Source: an uncultured Bacteroidales bacterium
GTDB lineage: Bacteria > Bacteroidota > Bacteroidia > Bacteroidales > F082
Assembly: GCA_905233685.1 (NCBI GenBank)
Contig: CAJOEZ010000006.1
Coordinates: 1-64,000 of the forward strand
Direction of reading: 5' to 3'
DNA: 64,000 nt
Shown here in pieces: positions 26,734-36,132 of the stretch. The notes below the pieces were generated by a model. It saw nothing but the letters and a program-made list of their open reading frames with translations. It made no database searches and had not been told where the DNA came from. Position numbers and translations under genes: made by a program. The stretch's first letter is position 1. Each line of letters opens with the position of its first letter.

Positions 26734-29700
26734 ATGAAACGATACCTATTAATAATCACTTTCCTGCTGGCCACCATCGGGCTTAGGGCGCAGTCGTCCT
26801 ACTCGTGCCGCTACTGGTACGACGATGACATCGCCAATGCCACGACCACAGCCTTCAGCGGCGGCAACTGGCAGGCGCAGTTAGACGTGGGCGACCTCTC
26901 CACTGGGCTTCACACGCTGCACTTCAGCCTGGCTGATGCCACGCAGCAATGGAATCCAGCAAAGAACTTTCTGTTCATGAAGCCCGAGTTTTTTGACATG
27001 GACAACTTGGTTTACCGCTGCTGGTTCGACGAAGACATGGAGTCGCAGCAAACGGCTGACTTAGGCGACGGAGTATTCTTCCTCAACGTGGACGACCTCT
27101 CCTTTGGGCTACACACCGTGCATGTCCTTTTGGAGGGTAGTGTCCTCTGTGCCACCAAAAGCTACTTGTTCTTGAAGCCGGAGATTATCGACATGGACAA
27201 TTTGACCTATCATTGCTGGTTCGACCAAGACATGGAGCATCAAGTCGTTGAATCCTTCAGCGGCGGCACCATCCTCATGGATGTTTCCGAGCTTAGTGAT
27301 GGGCTTCACACCTTGCATTTCCTCTTGGAGGGTAGTGCTTACACCACCACCAAGAGCTATCTCTTCATGAAAGTGCCCACCAATCCCGACGGCGACCTGC
27401 AATACCGTTGCTGGTTCAACCAGGACGTAGCCACGGTGCAGACAGGTGATGTGGGGAGCGGCGTTTTCCAGCTTGAGGTAAGCGCGTTGCCCATTGGGCA
27501 GCACTCCGTGACCGTGCAGTTGGACAAGGGAGCGCTTTCCTCGCCAAGGAGTTATATGTTCTATCGTGGTCCAATCATCACTGTTACCGCCAACCCCGTT
27601 GAGGGCGGAACGGCCACGGTACAAGCCGATAACAACGCTTGCACCTTGACGGCCACGCCCAACGAGGGTTACGAGTTTGTCAATTGGACAGTGAACGGCA
27701 ATGTGGTTTCCACCCAAGCCGTTTACAACTTCACGGCAACTGCTGATGCCACTTATGTGGCTAACTTTGTGCTGAAAACCTACGACATCACCGCCGAGGC
27801 CAACCCGAGTGCGGGCGGAACAGTGAACGGCACTGGCATTTACCAGCATTTCTCGACCTGTACTTTGACCGCCACTGCGAATACAGGCTATCACTTTGTG
27901 AACTGGACTTTGGATGGCGAGGTCGTTTCGACCGAGCCCGCCCATTCATTCACTGTGACGGGAGCTTCTGCTTTCGTGGCCAACTTCGAACTGAATGCCT
28001 ATGAGATTACAGCTTCGGCCAATCCCGAAGCGGGCGGCACGGTGGAAGGCGCTGGCACTTACAACCACTTCTCAACCTGCACCTTGACGGCCACGGCAAA
28101 CACGGGCTATCATTTCGTCAACTGGACGCTGGACGGGGAGGTCGTTTCGACCGAGCCCACCTATTCGTTCACCGTTACGGAAGCTTCGAATTTCGTGGCC
28201 AACTTCGAACTGAACAGCTACGAAATCACCGCCACGGCCAATCCGGAAATTGCTGGCACGGTGAGCGGCGCGGGCACTTACCAGCACTTCTCGACCTGCA
28301 CCCTGACTGCCACAGCCAATCCATACGGCGAGTTCCTGTGCTGGAAAAAGAACGGTGCTGTGGTCTCGAATGACAATCCTTACAGCTTCACCGTGACCGA
28401 AGCGGGCGGCTATGTGGCCGAATTTAATTTGACCTCCTGCATGATTACCGCTGAAGCCAACCCAGCCGAGGGCGGCACGATGACTGGTGCCGGAATGTAC
28501 ACTCCCGGCGCAACCTGCACCCTGACAGCGACGGCCAACGAGGGCTACACCTTTGTGAATTGGACAAGGAACGGAGCAGTGGTTTCGGTGGAGGCCGAAT
28601 ACAGCTTCACCGTCACCGAGGAAGCCTCGTTTACGGCCAACTTCACTTTGAACAGCTACGCCATCACTGCGATGGCCACTCCAAGTGAAGGCGGCACGGT
28701 GACGGGCAGCGGGACGTACTATCATTTCGAATCCGCCACTCTGACTGCCATCGCCAACGAGGGCTATCACTTTGTGAACTGGACCAAAGACGGCGAGGTG
28801 GTTTCGTCCGTCCAGACTTACAGCTTCGAAGTGACCGAGGCGGCTGATTTTGTGGCCAACTTCGCTGTGAACGCCTACAATGTCTTTGCCATGGCCAACC
28901 CGAGCGTGGGCGGCACGGTGAGCGGTGCAGGTGCCTATGAATTTGGTGAAACGGCCACACTAACCGCCATGCCCAACGCCAACTATGCCTTTGTCAACTG
29001 GACGGAGAACGGCGTGGAGGTTTCAACGGAGGCCATCTACAGTTTCATCGTTGAGGGCAGCCGTAGCCTTGTGGCCAACTTCAGCCACGATTATTACTGG
29101 ACTGTGAATCCCTTCGCTCACGAAAGCACCATGACCATCATCGGTATTGTGCAAATTAATGGCGAGGAGCAGCACAGCAACCTGCTTGAAGTGGGCGCAT
29201 TCAGCGGCGATGAGTGCCGTGGGCGCGAGTGGCTCACCGACCAGTATTATGTCGATTTGGGCCACTACCTCGTGTTCCTCACTGTCTATGGCGACGACGA
29301 CTCCGCCGACGAAATCACCTTCCGGCTCTACGACCACGCTGTAGGTGAGGAGATTGACAAGACTTGCGTGACGACCTTGCTTTTCGAATCCGACGCGATT
29401 TATGGCAGCTATGCCAATCCGTTTGCCATCAACTTCATTGATGCCAACGTCACCCAAACGGCCAACCTGAGCAGCGGTTGGAATTGGTGGAGCAGCTACA
29501 TCGAGTTGAGTGACAACAGTTTGGAAGCATTGCAAGACGGCCTCGGCGCGAGCGGCATGATGATCAAGTCGCAGAACGACGGCTACGCATCCTATTTGGA
29601 GGGCTTTGGATGGTACGGCTCGTTGGCCGCCATCAACAACGAAAACACCTACCAGATTCGGGCAAGCGAGGACTGCGCGGTGGGCATCGCTGGCACAACA

Positions 29701-30624
29701 GCCAATCCCGCCGAGCATCCCATCGAGCTACATTCAGGCTGGACATGGGTCGGCTATCCTGTGAATGCCAGCATGGGCGTCGAGGATGCTTTGGCAGGCA
29801 TCGAGCCCTTGTCGGGCGACATGCTGAAATCACAAAACAACGGCTTCGCTTCCTATTTGGAAGGCTTTGGTTGGTACGGTTCCCTGAGCATCCTCGATCC
29901 CGGCATGGGCTTGATGTATAAGTCGAACAACAGCAGTCCGATAACACTCGTTTATCCCAACAACGGAACAAGAAACGACCTAAAGGCCAACCAAACCGCT
30001 GACAACAACCACTGGCAACCCAACCTGAACACCTATCCCGACAACATGAGCGTGATGGCTGTGGTTGAGCTTGACGGAGAGGAGTTGGCCCTTCGACAGG
30101 CTCAGGGACCAGACAACTACGAGCTGGCCGCCTTCGCCAATGGCGAGTGCCGAGGTAGTGCGAGACTGATGTACGTTGAACCTCTGAACCGCTATATGGC
30201 CTTCTTGACCGTTGCGGGCGATGAGGCTGCTGAGCTTCGCTTTGGTCTCTACAACACTGAGACGGGTGAGGAATGCATAGACAGCGACAATGTAATCACC
30301 TATGTGACCAACGCAGTCATTGGCAGCTTCGCCGAGCCTTATGTCGTCAGTTTCCGTGGTAACACGGGCGTGGACGAATGGGCTAACAGCCTGCAAATCT
30401 TCCCGAATCCTGTGGAAAGAGGACAAAAGGTTAGCCTTGGCTTCAACGACATGGAAATGAGTGAGGTGCAAGTGGAAATCATCAATGCCCTTGGTTCCGT
30501 TGTAGAGACGCGGCGCGCCACCTCTTTACAGACCATCACCACCCCTGAAACCGCTGGCGTTTATACGCTGAGAATCACTGTGGAAGGGAAGGGGATGTGT
30601 TATAGGAAACTGATTGTGAAGTAA
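26734..30624 (+). CDS. Large T9SS-exported repeat protein
   Basis: 1296 residues. Signal peptide (LRAQ), then four repeats of about 62 residues (YRCWFDEDM...GLHTLHFLLEGS...SYLFMK). Seven InlB-B type repeats follow (ITAEANPSAGGTV...TLTATANTGYHFVNWTLDGEVVST), then two copies of a beta-rich module (GAFSGDECRGREW...FLTVYGDD and AAFANGECRGSAR...FLTVAGDE) separated by two GWNWWSSY/SGWTWVGYPV segments. A type A sorting domain closes it (LQIFPNPVERGQKVSL). It is expected to be exported by the type IX system. A dispersed-repeat sequence is inserted in frame in the second module (30089-30107). Adhesin or stalk function is an inference. Confidence 0.85.
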   Translation: MKRYLLIITFLLATIGLRAQSSYSCRYWYDDDIANATTTAFSGGNWQAQLDVGDLSTGLHTLHFSLADATQQWNPAKNFLFMKPEFFDMDNLVYRCWFDEDMESQQTADLGDGVFFLNVDDLSFGLHTVHVLLEGSVLCATKSYLFLKPEIIDMDNLTYHCWFDQDMEHQVVESFSGGTILMDVSELSDGLHTLHFLLEGSAYTTTKSYLFMKVPTNPDGDLQYRCWFNQDVATVQTGDVGSGVFQLEVSALPIGQHSVTVQLDKGALSSPRSYMFYRGPIITVTANPVEGGTATVQADNNACTLTATPNEGYEFVNWTVNGNVVSTQAVYNFTATADATYVANFVLKTYDITAEANPSAGGTVNGTGIYQHFSTCTLTATANTGYHFVNWTLDGEVVSTEPAHSFTVTGASAFVANFELNAYEITASANPEAGGTVEGAGTYNHFSTCTLTATANTGYHFVNWTLDGEVVSTEPTYSFTVTEASNFVANFELNSYEITATANPEIAGTVSGAGTYQHFSTCTLTATANPYGEFLCWKKNGAVVSNDNPYSFTVTEAGGYVAEFNLTSCMITAEANPAEGGTMTGAGMYTPGATCTLTATANEGYTFVNWTRNGAVVSVEAEYSFTVTEEASFTANFTLNSYAITAMATPSEGGTVTGSGTYYHFESATLTAIANEGYHFVNWTKDGEVVSSVQTYSFEVTEAADFVANFAVNAYNVFAMANPSVGGTVSGAGAYEFGETATLTAMPNANYAFVNWTENGVEVSTEAIYSFIVEGSRSLVANFSHDYYWTVNPFAHESTMTIIGIVQINGEEQHSNLLEVGAFSGDECRGREWLTDQYYVDLGHYLVFLTVYGDDDSADEITFRLYDHAVGEEIDKTCVTTLLFESDAIYGSYANPFAINFIDANVTQTANLSSGWNWWSSYIELSDNSLEALQDGLGASGMMIKSQNDGYASYLEGFGWYGSLAAINNENTYQIRASEDCAVGIAGTTANPAEHPIELHSGWTWVGYPVNASMGVEDALAGIEPLSGDMLKSQNNGFASYLEGFGWYGSLSILDPGMGLMYKSNNSSPITLVYPNNGTRNDLKANQTADNNHWQPNLNTYPDNMSVMAVVELDGEELALRQAQGPDNYELAAFANGECRGSARLMYVEPLNRYMAFLTVAGDEAAELRFGLYNTETGEECIDSDNVITYVTNAVIGSFAEPYVVSFRGNTGVDEWANSLQIFPNPVERGQKVSLGFNDMEMSEVQVEIINALGSVVETRRATSLQTITTPETAGVYTLRITVEGKGMCYRKLIVK
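30089..30107. repeat. REP-type sequence inserted in frame in the T9SS protein
   Basis: CCCTTCGACAGGCTCAGGG encodes LRQAQG within GEELALRQAQGPDNYELAAF. The homologous first module of the same protein reads GEEQHSNLLEVGAF, so about seven residues are extra here. The flanking reading frame is intact. Confidence 0.7.
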
Positions 30625-30657
30625 ATAGCGGCGCTTTCAAGCGTCAAGTTTAGCACG

Positions 30658-30696
30658 AAAAAGGCTCAACTGGAGATTTCCGGTTGAGCCTTTATT
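30658..30696. terminator. Bidirectional terminator
   Basis: AAAGGCTCAAC (30660-30670) pairs with GTTGAGCCTTT (30683-30693). It has A runs on the left and T runs on the right, so it can serve both the plus-strand T9SS gene and the convergent minus-strand membrane protein gene. Confidence 0.75.
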
Positions 30697-30731
30697 CGTT
30701 TTAGATTGGTGTAAGATTTGTTTCCTAAACC

Positions 30732-31973
30732 TCAGAATATCAACGCCAGCAACACATACAGCCAGTGTGCCGCGATGCCCGCGCAGAGGCCTCCGATGGT
30801 GTGTGCGCCGATGGCCTTGCCGATGAGTTTGCGGTAGCCGAGGCTGTCAAGCATGGCGGCGTGGGTGCTGAGGAAACCGCTCCAGCACATTCCGATGGCC
30901 GTGAACACGGCGATGGCGTTGTTGTCGATGATGCCTTCGGTGATGAAACGCGGCACCAAACCGATGGCGGCTCCCACCGCGCCGAGGGCGGTCATGGGGA
31001 AGGATATCAAGGCACCATCCTTGAAGCCGAAGAGCCAGTCGAAGATGAAGTTGACCTTGTTGGCTGCCCAGCTGATGACGGGTACGCCTTCGTAGGCCAC
31101 GCCTAAATATTCGCCGTTGTCGCCCGCCGCACCGAAGGTCAACATCATCACAATGGTGGAGATGCACAGCACGCCTGGGATGATGGCGAAGCCGATGCCC
31201 ACGCCGTCCTTGCCGCCGTCAAGCAGTGAGTTGAGGAAACGCATGAACACGCCGCCTTCGCTCTTGAAGGAGATTTGCTGCTCGTCGCCACCGAATCCCT
31301 CATCAACGGGTACATCCAGCTCTGGATAGGCCTTCAAGGTGGAGCGTTGCATCAGCCTTGTGGAGACGATGCTGCCGATGACCGCACCGGCCACACCGAC
31401 CAACGCGCCCTTGCCATACCCCAAGCCCGTCATAAAAGCCACCACAACCAAGCCCATGCCAAACGCCGTGCCGAAGTTGGTCAGCGAGACAAGCTGGTAC
31501 TTTTTGAAGTAGCGGTTGAAGTTCTTGTCGTGTGCCAAAGTGATGATGGCAGGGTTGTCGCTCAAGAACGTCATGATGGCACCCAAAGCGGCCACGCCAG
31601 GGAGATTGTAGAGCGGCTTCATCAAGGGGCGCAACAGGTTTTCCAACAAGCGCACCACACCAAACTCGGTGAGGAGCTTGCTGATAGCGCCCATGAGCAC
31701 ACAGATGGCCATGATGTAGAACACGGTCTCCAACAGCAGGTGGTAGGCCGTCTGCATGAAGGTGTTCAACATCTTGGGCAAGGTCATCTTGTAGGCCAGC
31801 CCGCCGAAGAAGGCGAAGAAAAAGAAGAGGAAAATAATGGCCTCAAAGCTTCTTTTGGTCGTAAACTTCAACGGCTTTTTCAGCTTTTCCTCGAACTTCT
31901 TGAAGATTTTTTCCACCCTATCGTGGTAGTTGCGGGTGTTTCGTTTGATGGTGTTGTATTTTGTCTTTGCCAT
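30732..31973 (-). CDS. Gate-domain (nucleoside-recognition/SpmA-like) membrane protein
   Basis: 413 residues with a basic N-terminus (residues 1-45) and about ten membrane segments. The arrangement, with VLMGAISKLLTEFGVVRLLENLLRPLM and FLSDNPAIITLAHD in the first half and GMCWSGFLSTHAAMLDSLGYRKL near the end, is that of Gate-domain proteins related to spore maturation and nucleoside-recognition families. The substrate is unknown. It is an inner-membrane protein. The gene lies directly downstream of a porin gene on the same strand, whose frame runs into its first codons. Confidence 0.7.
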   Translation of the reverse strand: MAKTKYNTIKRNTRNYHDRVEKIFKKFEEKLKKPLKFTTKRSFEAIIFLFFFFAFFGGLAYKMTLPKMLNTFMQTAYHLLLETVFYIMAICVLMGAISKLLTEFGVVRLLENLLRPLMKPLYNLPGVAALGAIMTFLSDNPAIITLAHDKNFNRYFKKYQLVSLTNFGTAFGMGLVVVAFMTGLGYGKGALVGVAGAVIGSIVSTRLMQRSTLKAYPELDVPVDEGFGGDEQQISFKSEGGVFMRFLNSLLDGGKDGVGIGFAIIPGVLCISTIVMMLTFGAAGDNGEYLGVAYEGVPVISWAANKVNFIFDWLFGFKDGALISFPMTALGAVGAAIGLVPRFITEGIIDNNAIAVFTAIGMCWSGFLSTHAAMLDSLGYRKLIGKAIGAHTIGGLCAGIAAHWLYVLLALIF

Positions 31974-33082
31974 AATGGGTTGTTTTTATTTGACGTAGGA
32001 CAAAGGACGTGAGACAAGCAGACGTCTCGTGCCTTATGCCTGATAGTCCTTAGTCTTTCGTCCTTAGTCTTTTGTCTTTTTTGTGAATGCGCGAAGCAGG
32101 TCAACTTTCCAATGCTGGTGTGCGAGCCGCAAAGGTGCAGGCGCAGGCTGCGGTCGCCAATGGGGTAGAACTCGAAGCCAAGGCTCTCGAAATCAACCTT
32201 TTCCTTGGGGATGTCGTTGGGGTCGTAGGCACCAATGTTGTGCAGACCGGCGGGGTTGTAGTCGTAGCCCGCCTTGGCGAACACGATCCATTTCGGCCCG
32301 ATGTCGACGCCGATGCCGTAAATGGCGGTGATTTCCTGACCGAAGAAGGGCTTTTGGTCGAAGGAAGCGCGGTGAATGATGTCCAAATACATCTCCACGC
32401 CCTTGAATTGCAGCTTGTTGCCCAAAGCGATGCAGTTGATGAACTTGCCCGGCTGGTATTCGATCATGTTGACGGAATAGGCCGTCTTGAACGCGCCATA
32501 GCTGCCGTACCACATGAGGTTGTAAGCATAGATGCTCTGCATGGCCGCATTGATGAAGGGCGAGTTGCACATCTGGACGAGCACGTGGTTCTTGCCCGAA
32601 TTGTCCTGGTAATTCAAGGACGCGCCCACCGCATAGCAGCATACGGTGTTCCAAAACTCGGTGCCGTAGTAGATGTCGATGGGGTTGGTATCGTACTCCC
32701 AGCCGCCGATAGCCACAACTTGCTTACCCGCCGAGAGGAAAAAATTGTTGGTGAAGTTCCAGTTGAGGTAAGCCCAGTCGGTGCCTTGGAAAAAGGTGTT
32801 GGCAAAGTTGATGTTGGGCGCGTTGAGGCGCTGGCGCAGGTGGTAGGAGAACTTCTTGCCGATGGTGCCGTCTAAGGCCACGACCAAGTATTTTCCGGCA
32901 AAACCGTGGTCGGTGCTAGGGGCCACCGTGTCGTGCCCTAGATGGTAGTCGAGGGTGAAGTCGGCACGGGTGTCTAAATGCAGATAGTCAAGGGTGACAA
33001 ACGGTTTCTTGTCTTGCGGAAAGGCCCGCAAGAAACAGAAAAGACCTAAAATGGTGATTAGTAACGCTTTTTTCATACGCAT
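31880..33082 (-). CDS. OprO/OprP-type porin with disrupted C-terminus
   Basis: The 400-codon frame starts with a signal peptide (LRAFPQ) and continues as a 16-strand-like barrel typical of Bacteroidales porins (FFLSAGKQVVAIGGWEYDTNPIDIYYGTEFWN in part). After RSLRLHLCGSHTS the reading frame stops resembling the family. It runs through a GACTAAGGAC-type dispersed repeat and 94 bp into the next gene. In another frame the expected ending HWKVDLL is still readable, with a stop at 32064-32066, so a small out-of-frame deletion near 32110 is likely. The last barrel strand would be lost, which may affect assembly. A second ATG lies at 33076. Confidence 0.72.
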   Translation of the reverse strand: MRMKKALLITILGLFCFLRAFPQDKKPFVTLDYLHLDTRADFTLDYHLGHDTVAPSTDHGFAGKYLVVALDGTIGKKFSYHLRQRLNAPNINFANTFFQGTDWAYLNWNFTNNFFLSAGKQVVAIGGWEYDTNPIDIYYGTEFWNTVCCYAVGASLNYQDNSGKNHVLVQMCNSPFINAAMQSIYAYNLMWYGSYGAFKTAYSVNMIEYQPGKFINCIALGNKLQFKGVEMYLDIIHRASFDQKPFFGQEITAIYGIGVDIGPKWIVFAKAGYDYNPAGLHNIGAYDPNDIPKEKVDFESLGFEFYPIGDRSLRLHLCGSHTSIGKLTCFAHSQKRQKTKDERLRTIRHKARDVCLSHVLCPTSNKNNPLWQRQNTTPSNETPATTTIGWKKSSRSSRKS

Positions 33083-33182
33083 TTAAAATCTTCAGATTGG
33101 CTACGCCGAATTAAAATTTCAACGTAGTTAATTACGCGGCAAAAGTACGAATTAAAAGCGTTAGGATTGGAATTTGGGGCAA

Positions 33183-33214
33183 CAAAAAAAACGGGGCGGA
33201 TGGCTCCGTCCCGT
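33183..33214 (-). terminator. Terminator of the Hsp20 gene
   Basis: On the minus strand ACGGG-A-CGGA pairs with TCCG-C-CCCGT around GCCA, followed by eight T. It starts about 24 nt after the stop codon. Confidence 0.8.
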
Positions 33215-33237
33215 TGTAAGGGTTGAATCTCAAAGCT

Positions 33238-33663
33238 TTAGCAGACTTCGATGGTTTGGATGGCTTGCTTTTTCTCTTCGACCGTCACCTTCGGGATGAC
33301 GATGTCCAAGATGCCGTTTTCGACCTTCGCGCTGATGTTTTCCTTGTGGATGTCGTCAGGCAGCATCACGGTCTGGCGGAAGTGTTCGACCGAGAACTCG
33401 TGGCGCAGGTAGCGCATCTCTTCATTGTTCTCTTTCTTCTCGTTCTTCATCTCCTTGACCATCTCGACGACGAGGTTGCCTTCAGCGTCGATGTTCAGTT
33501 TCACGTCTTCTTTGGTGAGACCAGGGATGCAGAGTTCGAGTTTGTAGTTGTCCTTCGTCTCCATGATGTTCATGCGAGGGGTTGAGTAAGTCGTGTCGTT
33601 CCAGTTCATCAGTTCGTTGAACAGCGTCGGCATGAAGTCTTGATTTCTTCTAGTTACTAACAT
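33238..33663 (-). CDS. Hsp20/alpha-crystallin small heat-shock protein
   Basis: 141 residues, cytoplasmic holdase chaperone. The alpha-crystallin domain spans about residues 34-130, with YKLELCIPGLTKEDVKLNI, the strand FRQTVMLPDDI and ENGILDIVIPK, followed by the C-terminal IxI-type anchor (IQTI). Length is standard. It is transcribed alone from a promoter about 130 bp upstream and closed by a strong terminator. Confidence 0.92.
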   Translation of the reverse strand: MLVTRRNQDFMPTLFNELMNWNDTTYSTPRMNIMETKDNYKLELCIPGLTKEDVKLNIDAEGNLVVEMVKEMKNEKKENNEEMRYLRHEFSVEHFRQTVMLPDDIHKENISAKVENGILDIVIPKVTVEEKKQAIQTIEVC

Positions 33664-33769
33664 GGTTTTGATCTCCTATTTTTTAGTTGTTTGTTTGATT
33701 TTGTTTGACGCCCCGACTTAGTCAAATTCTTTGCCAAGGCCAAAAACCGGTTAAAAGCATTGCTTTTAA

Positions 33770-33826
33770 TGACAAAATTTCCGATTATAGCAAAAATAGG
33801 TTGATTTTTGCTGACAAAATTTCCGA
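33770..33826. promoter_or_regulatory. hsp20 promoter framed by 15-bp direct repeats
   Basis: A minus-strand -7 box TATTTTTG (33791-33798) lies inside an inverted repeat (AGCAAAAAT 33789-33797 with ATTTTTGCT 33804-33812). Two exact copies of TGACAAAATTTCCGA at 33770-33784 and 33812-33826 flank it. This symmetrical layout over a promoter suggests a repressor or stress-regulator site for hsp20. Confidence 0.5.
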
Positions 33827-33853
33827 AACAGCCTTTTTTAAGCCTTTATTCCG

Positions 33854-33861
33854 TACTTTTG
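33854..33861 (+). promoter_or_regulatory. -7 promoter box of the MFS transporter gene
   Basis: TACTTTTG, 23 nt before the ATG at 33884, matches TAnnTTTG. Confidence 0.55.
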
Positions 33862-33883
33862 TCGCCCAAATCGAGCCGGAATC

Positions 33884-35077
33884 ATGGAAGAAAAACTGTT
33901 CAATAAGAATTACCTCTGCCTTTGTGCGGCCAACTTCTTGTTTTTCTTTTCGTTCTATCTGCTGCTGCCCGTGCTGCCTTTCTTCATTATGGAGAATTTT
34001 CAGGCTGGCAATGCGGTGATTGGAACGGTCATTTCGTGTTATACGTTAGCTACTTTGGTGGTGCGGCCTTTCTCGGGCTATATGATGGACACCTTCAAGC
34101 GCAAACCCTTGTATGTGTTGGCTTTGTCCATTTTTACAGCGGTGTTTGTGGGTTATCTTTTTGCCGCCACCATCACCTTATTAATTATCATCCGCATCGT
34201 ACACGGCTTTGCTTTTGGCCTTACCTCGGTGGGTGGCAACACCTTGGTTATTGATGTGGTGCCGTCGGAGCATAGGGGAGAGGGCATCGGTTATTATGGC
34301 GTGGCCAACAACATCGCCATGGCCGTCGGCCCGATGACAGGACTTTTTGTGTACGAGCATTTTAGCTTCAACGCCATCTTTTTGGGTTGTATGGCCTGTA
34401 GCCTGCTGGCGGTATTGTTTGCTTCTCAGATAAAACATCGCGTGCGCCCGCCCGTCAAGCGACCGCCCATTTCCTTGGACCGTTTCATCTTGATTAAGGG
34501 CTTGTTGGCGGGTATCTCGTTCACTTTGCTGGCTTTCGCCTACGGCCAGATTTCCAACTATATCGCGCTCTATGCCAAGGATATGGGCCTGACCATCAGC
34601 AGCGGTTTGTTTTTCACGGTGTATGCCGTTGGACTGATAGCCTCGCGTCTGTTTGCGGGCAAGATGGTGGACAAGGGCAAGGTGACGCAGACCATTGCTT
34701 TAGGCTTGAGTATCACTGTTTTGGCTTTGTTTGGCTTGGGCCTGTGTCACCATTGCAATGCCTTGGGCACGGAATACACGGCGGTGGCTTTTCTGTTGAT
34801 TGCCCTATGCTGTGGCTTGGGTTTCGGAGCGGCTTTTCCAGCTTTCAATGCTTTGTTCATCAATTTAGCCACCAATGCTCAGCGTGGCACGGCGACTTCC
34901 ACTTACCTCACCACTTGGGATTTGGGCCTTGGCATCGGCATTTTCTCTGGCGGCATGTTGGCCGAGCATTTCTCGTTTGCGGCGGCCTATTTGGTGGCTT
35001 CGGCTTCTGTGCTGGTCTCGCTCGTCTTTTTTGTTACCGTGGTTACGCCGCATTATCAGCGGAATAAATTGCGTTAG
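33884..35077 (+). CDS. MFS transporter
   Basis: 397 residues with twelve predicted membrane segments. The loop 2-3 signature RPFSGYMMDTFKRKPL and the second-half counterpart SRLFAGKMVDKGK are typical of drug/sugar efflux type major facilitator proteins. The inner-membrane proton-coupled transporter's substrate is not evident. It has its own promoter and stands divergent from hsp20. The next gene follows at a 45-bp gap with its own -7 box. Confidence 0.85.
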   Translation: MEEKLFNKNYLCLCAANFLFFFSFYLLLPVLPFFIMENFQAGNAVIGTVISCYTLATLVVRPFSGYMMDTFKRKPLYVLALSIFTAVFVGYLFAATITLLIIIRIVHGFAFGLTSVGGNTLVIDVVPSEHRGEGIGYYGVANNIAMAVGPMTGLFVYEHFSFNAIFLGCMACSLLAVLFASQIKHRVRPPVKRPPISLDRFILIKGLLAGISFTLLAFAYGQISNYIALYAKDMGLTISSGLFFTVYAVGLIASRLFAGKMVDKGKVTQTIALGLSITVLALFGLGLCHHCNALGTEYTAVAFLLIALCCGLGFGAAFPAFNALFINLATNAQRGTATSTYLTTWDLGLGIGIFSGGMLAEHFSFAAAYLVASASVLVSLVFFVTVVTPHYQRNKLR

Positions 35078-35093
35078 TGTAATTGTTTTTTCC

Positions 35094-35101
35094 TATTTTT
35101 G
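35094..35101 (+). promoter_or_regulatory. -7 promoter box of the EEP hydrolase gene
   Basis: TATTTTTG with a TTG 22 nt upstream. It overlaps an upstream in-frame ATG (35099), which argues that translation starts at 35123. Confidence 0.6.
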
Positions 35102-35122
35102 CGGCAACAAAACCTCAAAACG

Positions 35123-36094
35123 ATGAAAAAACTCTTACTCTTTGCCCTGTTTGTGGCTTCATTGCAACTTTCCGCGCAGCAAATGCTTGTGGGCACCTAC
35201 AACATCCGCTATAAAAACGCCAACGACAGTATCAACGGTGAAGTGTGGACCAAGCGCTGTCAGGTCATCTGCGACCAAGTGAACTTCATGGCGCCCGACA
35301 TTTTCGGCACGCAGGAAGTGCTTTATCCGCAACTCCAAGACATGAAAAAGGCCCTTGATGGCTACGACTACATCGGTATCGGGCGCGACGACGGGAAACA
35401 AGGTGGCGAGCATGAGGCCATCTTTTACAAAAAAGATAAGATTCAACTTCTCGACCATGGCGACTTCTGGCTCAGCGAGACGCCCGAAAAGCCCGGCTTG
35501 GGTTGGGACGCGGTCTGCATCCGCATCTGCACTTGGGGGAAGTTTAGCATGAAAGCTCATGACACGCATCATCATCGTAGAGGATTGTTCCATCGCGGGT
35601 CGAAACACAAGGAGAAGGTGTTCTATTTCTTCAACCTCCACATGGACCATGTCGGCGTGGTGGCGCGGCGCGAGGCAGCAAAATTGGTAGTGGCCAAAAT
35701 TCGCGAGATAGCGAATGGAGCACCCGTGTTCGTCACTGGTGACTTCAACGTGGACCAAAACGACGAAATCTATACCATCTTCACGCATTCGGGCTTGCTG
35801 AAAGATTCATACGATGCCGCGCGCATCCGTTTTGCAGAGAATGGCACTTTCAACGCCTTCAAAACCAATTACTTCACCACGAGTCGCATCGACCATGTGT
35901 TTGTGTCGCCAAGCACGACGGTGGAGGCTTACGGCGTGTTCACCAACAGCTACTGGACGCCCGACGACGACCCTAACGACAACCTCAAGGCCAACGACGC
36001 GCCGCAGCAGATTTCCTTTGACACCTATATCCGGCACAATCCTTCGGACCATTATCCAGTGTTTGTTAGGGTGAAACTGGAGCCTGTAAAATGA
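35123..36094 (+). CDS. Secreted endonuclease/exonuclease/phosphatase family protein
   Basis: 323 residues with a signal peptide (LQLSAQ). The EEP fold is marked by VGTYNIRYKNAND (metal-site Asn), FGTQEVLY (Glu ligand), FFNLHMDHVG, FVTGDFNVDQND (GDFN motif), SRIDHVFVS and PSDHYPVFV with the catalytic His. Members cleave phosphodiester or phosphomonoester bonds in nucleic acids, lipids or sugars. The histidine-rich loop DTHHHRRGLFHRG is an unusual insertion. Likely periplasmic or outer-surface. The substrate is unknown. Confidence 0.87.
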   Translation: MKKLLLFALFVASLQLSAQQMLVGTYNIRYKNANDSINGEVWTKRCQVICDQVNFMAPDIFGTQEVLYPQLQDMKKALDGYDYIGIGRDDGKQGGEHEAIFYKKDKIQLLDHGDFWLSETPEKPGLGWDAVCIRICTWGKFSMKAHDTHHHRRGLFHRGSKHKEKVFYFFNLHMDHVGVVARREAAKLVVAKIREIANGAPVFVTGDFNVDQNDEIYTIFTHSGLLKDSYDAARIRFAENGTFNAFKTNYFTTSRIDHVFVSPSTTVEAYGVFTNSYWTPDDDPNDNLKANDAPQQISFDTYIRHNPSDHYPVFVRVKLEPVK

Positions 36095-36132
36095 AAAAGT
36101 TTGAAAAAGTGGTTGTGAAAAGAAAAAAGTTG

